Below, in pieces: positions 7,802-16,957 of a stretch of DNA of 64,000 bases. Under the pieces are notes generated by a model that saw only the letters and a program-made list of their open reading frames with translations, ran no database searches and had not been told where the DNA came from. The position numbers were made by a program, and so were the translations under genes. The stretch's first letter is position 1; each line of letters starts with the position of its first letter. The stretch comes from Methylobacterium sp. Leaf465 (lineage in GTDB: Bacteria; Pseudomonadota; Alphaproteobacteria; Rhizobiales; Beijerinckiaceae), in NCBI RefSeq assembly GCF_001424705.1, contig NZ_LMRA01000023.1, forward strand, positions 437,004 through 501,003, given 5' to 3'.

Positions 7802-8518
7802 TCAGACGCCTCGGCCCTGTTCGGCAGGATCCCTGAGGAATCGCCGAATCCATCCGCCGACGCGCGCGCCGTCGTTGGGAGCATCGAGTGACGCCAGGGC
7901 CCGGGCCCGCACGGCCGCGTCGAGATCGCCCGGACGGTGCCCGGCGATCAGGGCACGGGCATAGTCGGTGGTGAATTCCGGGTGGAACTGGACGGAGAAG
8001 GCGCGCCGGTTCGAATAGGCGAGGATGCCGTGGGGCGTGAAGGCGCTGCCCGCCAGCGTTCGGCTCCCCGGCGGCGCCTCGACGACCTGATCCTGGTGGA
8101 TGGCCGGGACGGCGACCCGCGGCTCTCCATCCATCCAGTCTGCCGCCCGATGAATGTCGTAGGTGTGCAGCCCGATCCCCCAGCCCTTCGGCGATTTCTC
8201 GACCCGTCCGCCGAAGGCGGCCGCCATGACCTGATGCCCGAAGCAGATCCCCACGAGAGGCTTGTCCGGGTCGAGATCACGCAGGGAGGCGATCAGCGTT
8301 CCGATCCAGGGGAGGGGATCGTAGGCGCCGGCCGGCGAACCCGTGACGAGGGTGGCGTCGAAGGTGTCCGGATCGGTGGGCCATTCGTCCCGGTTCACCC
8401 GGAACACCGAGACGTCGTGCCCGGGGCCGAGCCGGTCGGCGGTCATCCGGCCATAGCCCGGGTATCGGCCGGCGAGCCGCTCCGGGGGCGTGCCCGCTTC
8501 GAGAATTGCGATCTTCAT
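7802..8518 (-). CDS. class I glutamine amidotransferase-like protein
   Basis: A 238-residue protein with the class I (GMP-synthase-type) GATase fold. The nucleophile Cys92 lies in GICFGHQ and the His179/Glu181 pair in SVQFHPEF, so the triad is complete. No synthetase domain follows, so it is a stand-alone hydrolase. Such proteins release ammonia from glutamine or act on gamma-glutamyl compounds; the substrate is unknown. The start MKIAILEAGTPPERL at 8518 is the only one that keeps the first beta strand. It is transcribed away from the HWE kinase gene. Confidence 0.8.
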   Translation of the reverse strand: MKIAILEAGTPPERLAGRYPGYGRMTADRLGPGHDVSVFRVNRDEWPTDPDTFDATLVTGSPAGAYDPLPWIGTLIASLRDLDPDKPLVGICFGHQVMAAAFGGRVEKSPKGWGIGLHTYDIHRAADWMDGEPRVAVPAIHQDQVVEAPPGSRTLAGSAFTPHGILAYSNRRAFSVQFHPEFTTDYARALIAGHRPGDLDAAVRARALASLDAPNDGARVGGWIRRFLRDPAEQGRGV

Positions 8519-8855
8519 GGATGGGAGACGGTGAACCGGCGTTTCACCCCCGATACCAGAACCCCCTCCGGTCAGCCCGCCGATTCTTCATGTCAATCGC
8601 GCCGCGGCGGTGATCCACGATTCGGGCTTCGGGAGGTGGGCGATAGGGCCCGCGTCCGGCGGCCCGACCGACCGGCACCGCGATCCGGCGCAGGATCCGG
8701 TTTCGCGCGCGCCCCCGTTGTGCAACAGTTCCGGAACACGTCCGCATGGTCTTCATCCATGGGAGTCGTCCCGTGGCACCCTTGTGCCGACACGGGCTCA
8801 GTGACTTCATCCGAAACGGAGGATACAACGGCTGGCCGCCGGGGAAGTTCCCTTC
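8519..8855. other. divergent intergenic region, amidotransferase / HWE kinase
   Basis: 337 bases between two divergent genes, no ORF with a motif. A perfect small palindrome GGGAAGTTCCC sits at 8842-8852, just before the kinase ATG; it overlaps the region where the ribosome binding site must lie. It could be an operator or simply a purine-rich Shine-Dalgarno with chance symmetry. Promoters for both genes must be here, but I see no strong -35/-10 pair. Confidence 0.35.
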
Positions 8856-10508
8856 ATGAGCTGTCATCTCGATCAGGGTATCAGGCCAGATACATCCGAT
8901 CCGCAGCGGCTTGCTGAGCTGGCCGCGCTCGACATCCTCGACACAGCTCCGGAGCAGGCGTTCGATGATGTCGTTCAACTGGCCCGGTTGCTGTGCGGAT
9001 CGCCCGTCGCCTTGATCAGCCTGGTCGACAGCGATCGGCAATGGTTCAAGGCCCGCGTCGGGTTTCCCCGCTGCGAGACCGATCTCAATGCGTCGGTCTG
9101 CGTCTACGCCCTGAGCGAGCCCGACCTGCTCGTGATTCCCGACCTGACGGGCGATCCCCGCACCTGCCGGAACCCTCTCGTCACGGGAGACCCGCATATC
9201 CGCTTCTACGCCGGCGCCCCCCTGCGGATGCCCAGCGGCCGCGTGCTCGGCACCCTGTGCGTGCTCGATCACCAGCCGCGCGCGGGTGGTCTGACGGACG
9301 ATCAGGCGGACGGTCTGCGCCGCCTGACGCGTCAGGTGACGACGCTGATCGACGAGCGCCGGCAGATCGCCCTGGTGAAGGCCGAGGAGGTCTATGCCCG
9401 TGCGGCCTCCCTCCGGCGCGCCGCGCTGATCGAACTCGGGGATTTCCTGCGGAACGAGGCCTCCGTGCCGGCGATGACGCACCGGGCGGCGGAGATCGTC
9501 GGCCGGACCCTGGACGCCAGCCGGACCGGATACGGCGAACTCGACGGGGCCGGCGAGTACATCACCATCCATAGCGACTGGATCACCGTCGGCTCGGACA
9601 GCCTCGTCGGGCGGCATCGCTTCATGGACCACGAGACCCTCGGCCCCTGCCTTTCGCGCGGGGAGACCCTCGTGGTCGACGCCGTGGCCGAGGATCCGCG
9701 CACCGTTGAGGCGGCCGCGCTCCTCTCGCGAATCAATGTCGGCGCGATGCTCAACGTCCCGGTGCGTGAGCGCGGTCGCAGCGTCGGCCTGTTCTTCGTG
9801 CACAGTGACGCGCCGCGCCCGTGGCGGCACGAGGAGATCGCCTTCGTCCGCAACGTCGCGGATCGCGTCCAGGTGGGCATCGCGCGCCTGCGGGCCGAGG
9901 AACATCAGGCGGTGCTCAACCGTGAGCTCAGCCATCGCATGAAGAACATGCTGGCCATGGTCCAGGCGATCGCGACCCAGACCCTGCGCAGCGCACCCGA
10001 CCTCGAGACCGCCAGGGACGTGCTGGCCGACCGCCTGATCGCGATGAGCAAGGCCCACGACCTGCTTCTCAGCGGAACCCGCGAGAGCGCCAGCATCGAG
10101 GCGGTCATTCGCGGGGCTCTCGAGATTCACGACGATGCCCGGTCGGAGCGGCTGCACCTGGCCGGTCCCTTCGTCCAGGTCGGCTCCAGGGCCGCCCTCT
10201 CCCTTGCGTTGATGGTCCACGAACTGGCGACGAACGCGGCCAAGTACGGGGCGCTGTCCCGATCCGAGGGCTCGGTCGCCGTGATCTGGACCATCGAGAC
10301 CGAGGGGCCCGAAGCGATGCTGTCCCTGTGCTGGACCGAGCGTGGCGGCCCCGCGGTGGTCACCCCGACGCGCCGGGGTTTCGGAAGCCGCCTGATCGAG
10401 CGCGGCCTCGCCGGCGCGGTGGGCGGGGCGGTGAGCACCACCTACGCGTCCACAGGCCTGGTCTGTACCCTGGCTGCGCCCCTGCGCGGGATAGAAGCGG
10501 AGGAGTAA
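8856..10508 (+). CDS. HWE-family histidine kinase with two GAF domains
   Basis: A 550-residue soluble kinase. Residues about 20-170 form a first GAF domain (ALISLVDSDRQWFKARVGF, typical of N-terminal GAF kinases). About 190-340 is a second GAF domain. The phospho-acceptor His360 lies in NRELSHRMKNMLA. The HWE-type ATPase part has HELATNAAKYGALS and ends near residue 545. HWE kinases are abundant in Rhizobiales and often respond to light or general stress; here the sensory ligand is unknown because no LOV or PHY domain is present. A single-domain response regulator lies 112 bases downstream and is the likely partner. Confidence 0.88.
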   Translation: MSCHLDQGIRPDTSDPQRLAELAALDILDTAPEQAFDDVVQLARLLCGSPVALISLVDSDRQWFKARVGFPRCETDLNASVCVYALSEPDLLVIPDLTGDPRTCRNPLVTGDPHIRFYAGAPLRMPSGRVLGTLCVLDHQPRAGGLTDDQADGLRRLTRQVTTLIDERRQIALVKAEEVYARAASLRRAALIELGDFLRNEASVPAMTHRAAEIVGRTLDASRTGYGELDGAGEYITIHSDWITVGSDSLVGRHRFMDHETLGPCLSRGETLVVDAVAEDPRTVEAAALLSRINVGAMLNVPVRERGRSVGLFFVHSDAPRPWRHEEIAFVRNVADRVQVGIARLRAEEHQAVLNRELSHRMKNMLAMVQAIATQTLRSAPDLETARDVLADRLIAMSKAHDLLLSGTRESASIEAVIRGALEIHDDARSERLHLAGPFVQVGSRAALSLALMVHELATNAAKYGALSRSEGSVAVIWTIETEGPEAMLSLCWTERGGPAVVTPTRRGFGSRLIERGLAGAVGGAVSTTYASTGLVCTLAAPLRGIEAEE

Positions 10509-10620
10509 GGCCCATAGGGTCCGCCGGCTCGGAGTGCGGGACGCGAGGATCGCTCGATGCCGGTGGCGGCGACAGGGCCGCTATGCCGGACCTTTTCTCG
10601 ACCGCGAAGCGTTGAGGTTC

Positions 10621-11022
10621 ATGCCCTACCCGACCTCCTCCAAAGGCTCGCACGCTCTCGTGGTGGAGGATGACGGTTTGATCCGCATGGATGCCGTCGA
10701 TATTCTCGAGCGGGCGGGCTACGCCACCCTCGAGGCTCAGACCGCGGATCAGGCCCTGGACCTGCTGCGCCGCTGCCATCGGGACGTGACCGTCCTGTTC
10801 ACCGATGTCCGGATGCCCGGCACGCAAGACGGCTTCTCCCTGGCGCGGGAGACCGCGCGGACCTACCCGCACATCGCCATCCTGGTCTCGTCGGGAATTG
10901 CCCGTCCCGTCGTCGGCGACATGCCCGCGCTCGCCCATTTCATCGAGAAGCCCTTCAGCGCCCGCATCGTCAATCGCCATCTGCAGCAGATGATCGACGA
11001 GAACGGGATGAAGGTTCAGTAG
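10621..11022 (+). CDS. single-domain response regulator
   Basis: 133 residues made of one receiver domain. The acidic pocket is VVEDD (residues 14-18), the phospho-acceptor Asp62 is in FTDVRMPG and the conserved Lys is in FIEKPFS. There is no output domain. Such receivers of the FixJ/CheY-like type are the usual companions of HWE kinases in alphaproteobacteria, acting as phosphate relays or sinks. An in-frame ATG at 10534 would add a low-quality Arg-rich leader; the ATG at 10621 follows GAGG and is preferred. Confidence 0.85.
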   Translation: MPYPTSSKGSHALVVEDDGLIRMDAVDILERAGYATLEAQTADQALDLLRRCHRDVTVLFTDVRMPGTQDGFSLARETARTYPHIAILVSSGIARPVVGDMPALAHFIEKPFSARIVNRHLQQMIDENGMKVQ

Positions 11023-11134
11023 CGCCTGGGCCTGGGCTACGCCCCCGGGCGCCTTTCACCGCGCCCCTTGCCCCCGGCCACCACCGCGCGGCATTGCGAA
11101 AGGCGCCGCGATCGGCCTCCGGCGGCATTCGGGT

Positions 11135-12505
11135 TCAGAGCGCCGGGTCGCAGAGCGGCTTGCCCGAGGCCGGCGTCGCAAACCCTTTCGCCGCGAGCAC
11201 GGCCAGACCCATCAGGACGAGGAAGATCGCGAAGATCACCGGGTTGTAGACGACCAGGGCGACGAAGCAGACCGCCGCCAGGGTGAGGGCGAAGGCGGGC
11301 GCCGCCGGGTAGAGGGGAGCGCGATAGGGGCGGGCGAGATCCGGCGCGATCCGGCGCAGCTGGAACAGGCTCGCCAGGCTCATCCCGTACATCACCAGCG
11401 CGCCGAACACCGCCATGGTGACGATGCTGGCGGTGAGCGACTGCCCCGCGATGGTCACCAGGTTGTCGCTGTAGATCGCCGCGATCCCGACGACGCCCCC
11501 GGCGAGGGTGGCGACGTGCGGCGTGCGGAAGCGCGGGTGCAATCGGGCGAGTCCGCGGGGCAGGAAGCCGGCCCGGGCCAGGGCGTAGATCTGGCGCGAG
11601 TAGCCCATGATGATGCCGTGGAACGAGGCGACGAGGCCGAACAGGCCGAGCCAGACCAGCATATGCAGCCAGCCGCTGGATTCCCCCACCACGCCCTTCA
11701 TCGCCTGGGGGAGGGGATCGTTGAGATTGCTCAGGGTCCGCCAGTCGCCCGAGCCGCCGGCGAAGAGCATCACGCCGAAGGCCAGGACCGTCAGGGTCAG
11801 CACGCCCGTGATGTAGGCGAGGGGGATGGTGCGTTTGGGGTCCTTGGCCTCCTCGGCGGCCATCGCCACGCCTTCGATGGCGAGGAAGAACCAGATGGCG
11901 AACGGGATCGCGGCGAACATGCCGCCGATCGCCGGCAGGCCGAACCGGTCCGCGCCGGCCCAGCCGTGGGCGGCGAAGTGCGACCAGGCGAAGGCCGGGG
12001 CGACGACGCCCATGAAGACCAGGAGTTCGGCCACCGCCAGGATCGTCACGAACAGCTCGAAGGTCGCGGCGATCTGCACGCCGACGATGTTGAGGGACAT
12101 GAAGACGAGGTAGGCGCCCAAAGCCGCGTGCTTCGGATCGAGGCCCGGGAACTGCACGTTGAGATAAGCGCCGATCGCCAGGGCAATGGCGGGCGGGGCG
12201 AACACGAACTCGATCAGCGTGGCGTAGCCGGCGATGCAGCCGCCCACCGGCCCGAAGGCGCGCCGGCTGTAGGCGAAGGGGCCGCCGGCCTGCGGGATCG
12301 CCGTGGTGAGTTCGGTGAAGCTGAAGATGAAGGCGACGTACATCGCCGCCACGGCCGTGGTGGTGATGAGGAAGCCCAGGGTCCCGGCGGAGGCCCAGCC
12401 GTAGCTCCAGCCGAAATACTCGCCCGAAACGACGAGCCCGACTGCGATGCCCCAGAGGTGGAAGGCGTTCAGGCCCCTGTGGAGGCCGCTCGTCTCGGTC
12501 TGCAT
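11135..12505 (-). CDS. APC-superfamily permease, ethanolamine permease type
   Basis: A 456-residue integral membrane protein with about 12 helices. The first helix region reads LWGIAVGLVVSGEYFGWSYG and is followed by IPQAGGPFAYSRRAFGPVGG, the pattern of the eat ethanolamine:proton permeases and related amino-acid transporters. The protein would bring ethanolamine or an amine into the cell. No ethanolamine ammonia-lyase genes lie nearby, so the substrate is inferred from family only. Start MQTETSGLHRGLN at 12505 is preferred to the overlapping alternative frames. Confidence 0.75.
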   Translation of the reverse strand: MQTETSGLHRGLNAFHLWGIAVGLVVSGEYFGWSYGWASAGTLGFLITTTAVAAMYVAFIFSFTELTTAIPQAGGPFAYSRRAFGPVGGCIAGYATLIEFVFAPPAIALAIGAYLNVQFPGLDPKHAALGAYLVFMSLNIVGVQIAATFELFVTILAVAELLVFMGVVAPAFAWSHFAAHGWAGADRFGLPAIGGMFAAIPFAIWFFLAIEGVAMAAEEAKDPKRTIPLAYITGVLTLTVLAFGVMLFAGGSGDWRTLSNLNDPLPQAMKGVVGESSGWLHMLVWLGLFGLVASFHGIIMGYSRQIYALARAGFLPRGLARLHPRFRTPHVATLAGGVVGIAAIYSDNLVTIAGQSLTASIVTMAVFGALVMYGMSLASLFQLRRIAPDLARPYRAPLYPAAPAFALTLAAVCFVALVVYNPVIFAIFLVLMGLAVLAAKGFATPASGKPLCDPAL

Positions 12506-12599
12506 CGCCCTGGCTCCGTCCGCCCGCCGCGGGCGGGGGAGCTTGAAGCAAGAGCGCTGCCGTGCCCTCGCGTCGGACGGAGGACTGGCACCGGCGCGT

Positions 12600-13799
12600 T
12601 CAGGCGGCGCTGGCGCGGGGCCGCGGGCGGCGCCAGGGGTTGCGCCGGGAGGGCTCGGACGCCTTCGTCCGGATGTCCATGGGATTGCCGCGCCAGACGA
12701 TGGCGCCCCGCAGCCAAGCGCTCACCCACAGGGCGGGAACCAGGGCGTCGCGGATCAGGAAGGCCAGGAGCAACCGGGGGTGCCGGTACCAGCGCGCCCG
12801 GACGGCCAGGGCGATCTCGGCCCCGTACCACAGGCCTGTGAGTCCGAGGAGGAGGCCGGCCAAGGGGATGGACGGCGCGGCCGCGAGGGCGGCCGCGAAG
12901 GGCAGGAGCGGGCCGCAGCCGATCTCGGGGGCGAAGAAGAGCGGGAAGGTGACCCGGCGCAGGCGCGCCCAGCGCAGCTGCCGGGACCAGACCTCGGCGA
13001 GGGTGCGCTGCCCGAGGGGCTGGTCGAAGGGGACGGCCACGAGATGCACCTGCGCCCCCGCCGCGCGCACGAGCTTCGTCGCCGCCGCATCCTCGGCGAT
13101 CTCGGACGCGAGCGCCCGGATGCCGCCGCGGGCCTCCAGGAAGGGCTTGTGCCAGAGCATGCTCTTGCCCTGGGCGAAGCCGAGGCCGAGGGCCTCGCCG
13201 GTATATTGCCAGCGCGCCTGCAGGGTGTTGAGGAAGGCGCATTCCACCGCGGCGAACAGGCCCGCGGGGCGGGCCCCGATCGGCGTCGAGCAGACGAGGC
13301 CGGTGTTCGGGCGCCAGGCCGCCTGCAGCTGCTGCAGGTAGTCCGGCGGCATCGCGACGTTCGAGTCGGCCAGCACCACCCAGTCGTGGCGGGCCGCCTC
13401 CCAGCCGCGCACGCAATTGTTCAGCTTCGGGTTGTCGCTGATCCGCTCGTCGCCGACGATCAGGCGGGCGGGCACGCGGGGATGCGCCGCTATCAGGCGC
13501 TCCAGCAACGGCACGATGGGGTCGGCCCCGTGGGCGACGCAGAAGATCAGCTCGTAGTCGGGATGGGCGAGATGGAAGCCGCGCGTCAGTAATTCCTCGC
13601 TGAAGGCCTCGACGCCGCAGACCGGTCGCACCAGGGAGATCGGGGCGGCGCTCGGAAACACCGACGCGCCGTTGCGCCGCCCGATCCGCAGGGCCGCCAC
13701 CGCGATGCCCACGAGGTTGATGCAGGTCAGGGCGACGCATAGCCAGAGGGCGGCCGTGGCGCCCGGCTCCGACAGATCCTGCAGCGCCTGGTCCCACAT
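12600..13799 (-). CDS. HpnI/ceramide-glucosyltransferase-like family 2 glycosyltransferase
   Basis: A 399-residue inner-membrane glycosyltransferase. One N-terminal helix (AALWLCVALTCINLVGIAVA) anchors a GT-A domain (GT21-like) with PISLVRPVCG, the DSN motif in VVLADSNVAMP, the acidic EDAAATKL and the QLRWARLRR motif equivalent to the (Q/R)XXRW box. C-terminal helices follow. The closest recalled relatives are HpnI, which adds N-acetylglucosamine to bacteriohopanetetrol, and bacterial ceramide glucosyltransferases. No other hopanoid gene is in the window, so the lipid acceptor is uncertain. The ATG at 13799 follows GGGGGACG; an ATG at 13832 is possible. Confidence 0.75.
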   Translation of the reverse strand: MWDQALQDLSEPGATAALWLCVALTCINLVGIAVAALRIGRRNGASVFPSAAPISLVRPVCGVEAFSEELLTRGFHLAHPDYELIFCVAHGADPIVPLLERLIAAHPRVPARLIVGDERISDNPKLNNCVRGWEAARHDWVVLADSNVAMPPDYLQQLQAAWRPNTGLVCSTPIGARPAGLFAAVECAFLNTLQARWQYTGEALGLGFAQGKSMLWHKPFLEARGGIRALASEIAEDAAATKLVRAAGAQVHLVAVPFDQPLGQRTLAEVWSRQLRWARLRRVTFPLFFAPEIGCGPLLPFAAALAAAPSIPLAGLLLGLTGLWYGAEIALAVRARWYRHPRLLLAFLIRDALVPALWVSAWLRGAIVWRGNPMDIRTKASEPSRRNPWRRPRPRASAA

Positions 13800-13937
13800 C
13801 CGCGACGTCCCCCGTTCGCGAAACCCCACCATCGCAGCCCGGCGCGGGTTGGACACCGCGTCGCGTCCCCGGCTGCACAGCGCCCCTAACAGCCGTGATG
13901 CTTCAGTCGTATGACAGCCCCGGATCACGAGGGGGGG

Positions 13938-14909
13938 ATGCGGGTGGCGGAACCGGTGCAAGGGGCGAGACCGGCGCGTGTGGCGATCGTGGGGGCCGGG
14001 ATGGCAGGGGCGAGCGCGGCACGCGCGCTCCACGCGGCCGGGTTCTCCGTCGCCCTGTTCGACAAGGGCCGGCAGCCGGGGGGCCGCATGGCGAACCGCC
14101 GCGACGACGAGACCGGCCTCAGCTTCGACCACGGCGCGCAGGTGATGCGGGCGCACGGACCCGCCTTCCGCGCCCGCCTCGCCGACTGGGCGGTCAGCGG
14201 CCGCGTCGCGCCCTACGATGCGCCCGGCAGCGTCACTGCCGTGCCCGACATGACCGCGCCCGTGCGCGACCTCCTCGCCGGCCTCGACGTACAGGTCGGG
14301 CGCACCGTCACCGCCCTGGCGCGCACCGACGGCGGCTGGCGACTCACCCTGGCGGAGGCCGGCGAGGACCGGCTCTTCGACGCGGTCGCCCTGACGCTGC
14401 CGGGCCCGCAGGCCCTGCGCCTCCTCGCCGCGAGCGGTCTCGCCCTGCCCGGGGTCGAGCGGGCGACCTACGCGCCCTGCTGGTCGCTGATGCTGGCCTG
14501 CGCGCAAGACCTGCCCCTCCCGGGCGACGTCCTGCGCCCCGCGGACGGGCCGGTCGCCGCGATGTTCCGCGAGGGCGCGAAGCCCGGGCGCCCGACCGCG
14601 CCCGTCGCCTACACCGTCCATGCCACGCCGGACTGGTCGAAGACGCATCTCGAAGAGGCCCCGGAGGCGGTGCGGGCCGCGCTGCTTGCCGCCCTGGGCG
14701 ACCTGTTCGGCGACCCCGTCATCCCCTTGCAGGCCCGCGCCCATCGCTGGCGCTACGCCCTCGTGGAGGAGACCTGCGGCGCCCCCTGTCTCTACGATCC
14801 GGGCCGGCGTCTCGGCTATGCCGGCGACGGCTGCCTCGGGCCGCGCATCGAGGCCGCCTTCGACAGCGGGCTCGCCCTCGCGGACCGGCTGATCGCGGAT
14901 CTCGCATGA
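13938..14909 (+). CDS. renalase-like FAD-dependent oxidoreductase
   Basis: 323 residues. The dinucleotide-binding motif VAIVGAGMAGASAA begins near residue 14, followed by the FAD-contact segment LFDKGRQPGGRMANRR, typical of the renalase/amine-oxidase branch. FDHGAQ and the C-terminal LGYAGDGCLGPRIEAAFDSG complete the flavin site. Bacterial renalases oxidise aberrant dihydro-NAD(P) isomers, but the substrate here is unproven. Start at 13938 has GAGGGGGG directly upstream; the ATG at 13911 is also in frame but lacks a binding site. The gene is divergent from the glycosyltransferase and ends 10 bases before the HDAC-family gene. Confidence 0.78.
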   Translation: MRVAEPVQGARPARVAIVGAGMAGASAARALHAAGFSVALFDKGRQPGGRMANRRDDETGLSFDHGAQVMRAHGPAFRARLADWAVSGRVAPYDAPGSVTAVPDMTAPVRDLLAGLDVQVGRTVTALARTDGGWRLTLAEAGEDRLFDAVALTLPGPQALRLLAASGLALPGVERATYAPCWSLMLACAQDLPLPGDVLRPADGPVAAMFREGAKPGRPTAPVAYTVHATPDWSKTHLEEAPEAVRAALLAALGDLFGDPVIPLQARAHRWRYALVEETCGAPCLYDPGRRLGYAGDGCLGPRIEAAFDSGLALADRLIADLA

Positions 14910-14919
14910 GCCTGTCGCG

Positions 14920-15822
14920 ATGAGCCTGCCCATCGTTTTCCACCCGGCCTACGAGGCGACCCTGCCCGAAGGCCATCGCTTCCCGATGCGCAAGTATGGG
15001 CGCCTGGCCGCGCTGCTGGTGGAGCAGGGACTGGTGCCGGGCGGCTTCGCGCGGCCGGAGCCCGCCGGGGCCGATCTCCTCGCCGCGGCCCACGACCGCG
15101 CCTTCGTGGAGGCCGTGCTCGCCCTCGACGTCTCCCGCGAGATCGAGCGCACCATCGGCCTGCCCGTGGGCGCCTCGGTGGTCGCCCGTTCCTGCGCCTC
15201 GGTGGGGGGGACGCTGCTGGCGGCCCGCCTCGCCCTGGCGCACGGCCTCGCGGGCAGCACCGCCGGCGGCAGCCACCATGCCCGCCGCGAGACCGGCGCT
15301 GGCTTCTGCATCTTCAACGACGTGGCGGTGGCCGCGCGCACGCTGCACGCCGAAGGCACCATCGCCCGTGCCCTGGTGGTGGATTGCGACGTCCACCAGG
15401 GCGACGGCACCGCCGATTGCCTCGGCGGCACGCCCGATCTCTTCACCCTCTCGATCCACGCCGAGAAGAACTACCCGACGCGCAAGATCGCCGGCGACCG
15501 CGATGTCGGCCTGCCCGACGGCGTCGACGATGCCGGCTATCTCGCGGTGCTGGCGGCCCATGTCGGGCCGCTGCTCGATGCGATCCGCCCCGACATCGTC
15601 TTCTACAATGCCGGCGTCGACCCCCATCGCGACGACCGGCTCGGCCGCCTCGATCTCACAGATGCGGGCCTGCTGGCGCGCGACCGCTTCGTCGTCGGCG
15701 AGGCGCATCGGCGGGGCATTCCCTTCGTCGGGGTGATCGGCGGCGGCTACTCCACCGACATCGACGCCCTCGCGGCCCGTCACGCCCTGGTCTTCGCAGC
15801 CATGGCCGAACGGGCGGCCTGA
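14920..15822 (+). CDS. histone-deacetylase-family protein (class II-like)
   Basis: 300 residues with the arginase/deacetylase fold. The tandem histidines are in GGSHHA (119-120); the zinc site comprises Asp157 and His159 of DCDVHQGDG and the Asp in NAGVDPHRDD. The late tyrosine is in GVIGGGYS. Bacterial members deacetylate small molecules or acetylpolyamines; acetoin-utilisation proteins are relatives. The active site is complete. It probably shares a transcript with the renalase-like gene. Physiological substrate unknown. Confidence 0.85.
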   Translation: MSLPIVFHPAYEATLPEGHRFPMRKYGRLAALLVEQGLVPGGFARPEPAGADLLAAAHDRAFVEAVLALDVSREIERTIGLPVGASVVARSCASVGGTLLAARLALAHGLAGSTAGGSHHARRETGAGFCIFNDVAVAARTLHAEGTIARALVVDCDVHQGDGTADCLGGTPDLFTLSIHAEKNYPTRKIAGDRDVGLPDGVDDAGYLAVLAAHVGPLLDAIRPDIVFYNAGVDPHRDDRLGRLDLTDAGLLARDRFVVGEAHRRGIPFVGVIGGGYSTDIDALAARHALVFAAMAERAA

Positions 15823-16145
15823 CCGGGCACCCGTTCGGCCGTCGCGGCGGTGACCTCGACCTCGGCTTTCGACAGCGCCGCGTGGCGGGCGACGATCCGG
15901 TCGATCGTCCGACCCGGCTGCCCGCCGCAATACGGCGTGCGCAGGAGTTCGAAGCCCTGGGCATCCTCCTGCGCCAGGATGTGGCTGTCGCCGGAGGCGG
16001 GCGGCACCGGCCAATGTCGTAGGGGGGGCGTCCCGCGTGCCTTCCGCCGGCGCGCTCCCGGCGTAAGGGAGGCCCGGTCGGCCGGCGACCGAAACGCGTC
16101 GGCATCGCTACGCGGCAGAGGTCTGTGTCGCCGTTCGCTCCGCAA
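15780..16145 (-). CDS. possible small hypothetical protein convergent with the HDAC gene
   Basis: The minus-strand frame from 16145 to 15780 has a strongly protein-like middle section: HWPVPPASGDSHILAQEDAQ, then LLRTPYCGGQPGRTIDRIVA and ALSKAEVEVTAA. The N-terminal 40 residues are Arg/Pro-rich and less likely to be coding; a GTG at 16007 would give a shorter product. The last 43 bases overlap the end of the HDAC-family gene, tail to tail. No family recognised. I keep it because no competing gene occupies 15823-16180. Confidence 0.4.
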   Translation of the reverse strand: MRSERRHRPLPRSDADAFRSPADRASLTPGARRRKARGTPPLRHWPVPPASGDSHILAQEDAQGFELLRTPYCGGQPGRTIDRIVARHAALSKAEVEVTAATAERVPGQAARSAMAAKTRA

Positions 16146-16180
16146 GGTTCAAGAAACGCACGCGCGGCGCGCGTGCGGCT

Positions 16181-16753
16181 TCAGGCCGGGATCGGCTTTG
16201 GCAGGCTCCGGGCGGCGCTCTCCATGGCGTCGAACAGCTTCTCCAGTTCCGCGCCCTCGAGACAGTGGAAGCCCAGGGTGCGGCTGAGCAGCAAGCCCAG
16301 GGTGGCGAAGGTCAGCATCGCGCCGGCCCCCGGGCAGCAGGCCACGTCCTCCATCTGGGCGAGGCGCTGCTTCAGGAAGGCGTTGAAGCCCGCGAAGGCC
16401 TCGGGGTTTTCCGCCGAGGCCAGCAGGAGCGCGCGGGGAAACCCGTCCTCGTCGGCGTAGACCTGACGGGCATGCGCGATCAGGGCGAGGGGGAGTGCGG
16501 CCGGACCCGGACCCTGCTCGACCTCGTGCGCGGCCACGCTCTCGCGGATCTCCCGCAGCTTGCGCTCGGCCAGCGCGGAGATCAGTGCGTCCTTCGAGGC
16601 GTAGTGATGCAGCACGCCCCCCTTGCTGAGCGAGGCCTCGGCCGCCACCGCGTCGATGGTGAGCGTCCGGGTGCCCATGCGCCGGATCAGTCGTTCGGCG
16701 GCATCCAGGATGACCACCGGTCGGTCTTCGCGGCGGGTACGCGCCTTCATCAT
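16181..16753 (-). CDS. TetR-family repressor of the adjacent RND operon
   Basis: 190 residues. The N-terminal helix-turn-helix runs through ILDAAERLIRRMGTRTLTID, AAEASLSKGGVLHHYASKDA, the classic TetR layout. The rest is an all-helical ligand-binding domain with several cysteines (CCPGAG, GFHCLEG). Two adjacent ATGs (16753, 16750) could start it. It is divergent from the RND adaptor gene with 204 bases between, which holds a perfect palindrome (16886-16899). By the usual logic of this arrangement it represses the pump and is released by a substrate of the pump. Confidence 0.85.
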   Translation of the reverse strand: MMKARTRREDRPVVILDAAERLIRRMGTRTLTIDAVAAEASLSKGGVLHHYASKDALISALAERKLREIRESVAAHEVEQGPGPAALPLALIAHARQVYADEDGFPRALLLASAENPEAFAGFNAFLKQRLAQMEDVACCPGAGAMLTFATLGLLLSRTLGFHCLEGAELEKLFDAMESAARSLPKPIPA

Positions 16754-16885
16754 CGACGATCCAGCCGGTTCACCGGCGGTTTCGAGGGCGGGAGATCTGT
16801 TGCCAGAACCGGCGCGAAGATCGGGAAACGACAATGGGATATCGGGGAACGACGGCGGCGGGAAGACGGTTCGCCGAAAAAAGAA

Positions 16886-16899
16886 ACCGTCTGGACGGT
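16886..16899. promoter_or_regulatory. perfect 14-bp palindrome, candidate TetR operator
   Basis: ACCGTCTGGACGGT: arms ACCGTC and GACGGT around TG. It lies 59 bases before the adaptor ATG and 133 bases before the TetR ATG, in the divergent region where such a repressor would bind. A partial extra half (GACGGT) occurs at 16865-16870. The palindrome is seen; assignment to the TetR protein is inference. Confidence 0.5.
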
Positions 16900-16957
16900 C
16901 GGTAACAGAGCCGATATGGGTGACGCCAGAGAGGGCCTTTTCGAGTTCGAGGACGCG

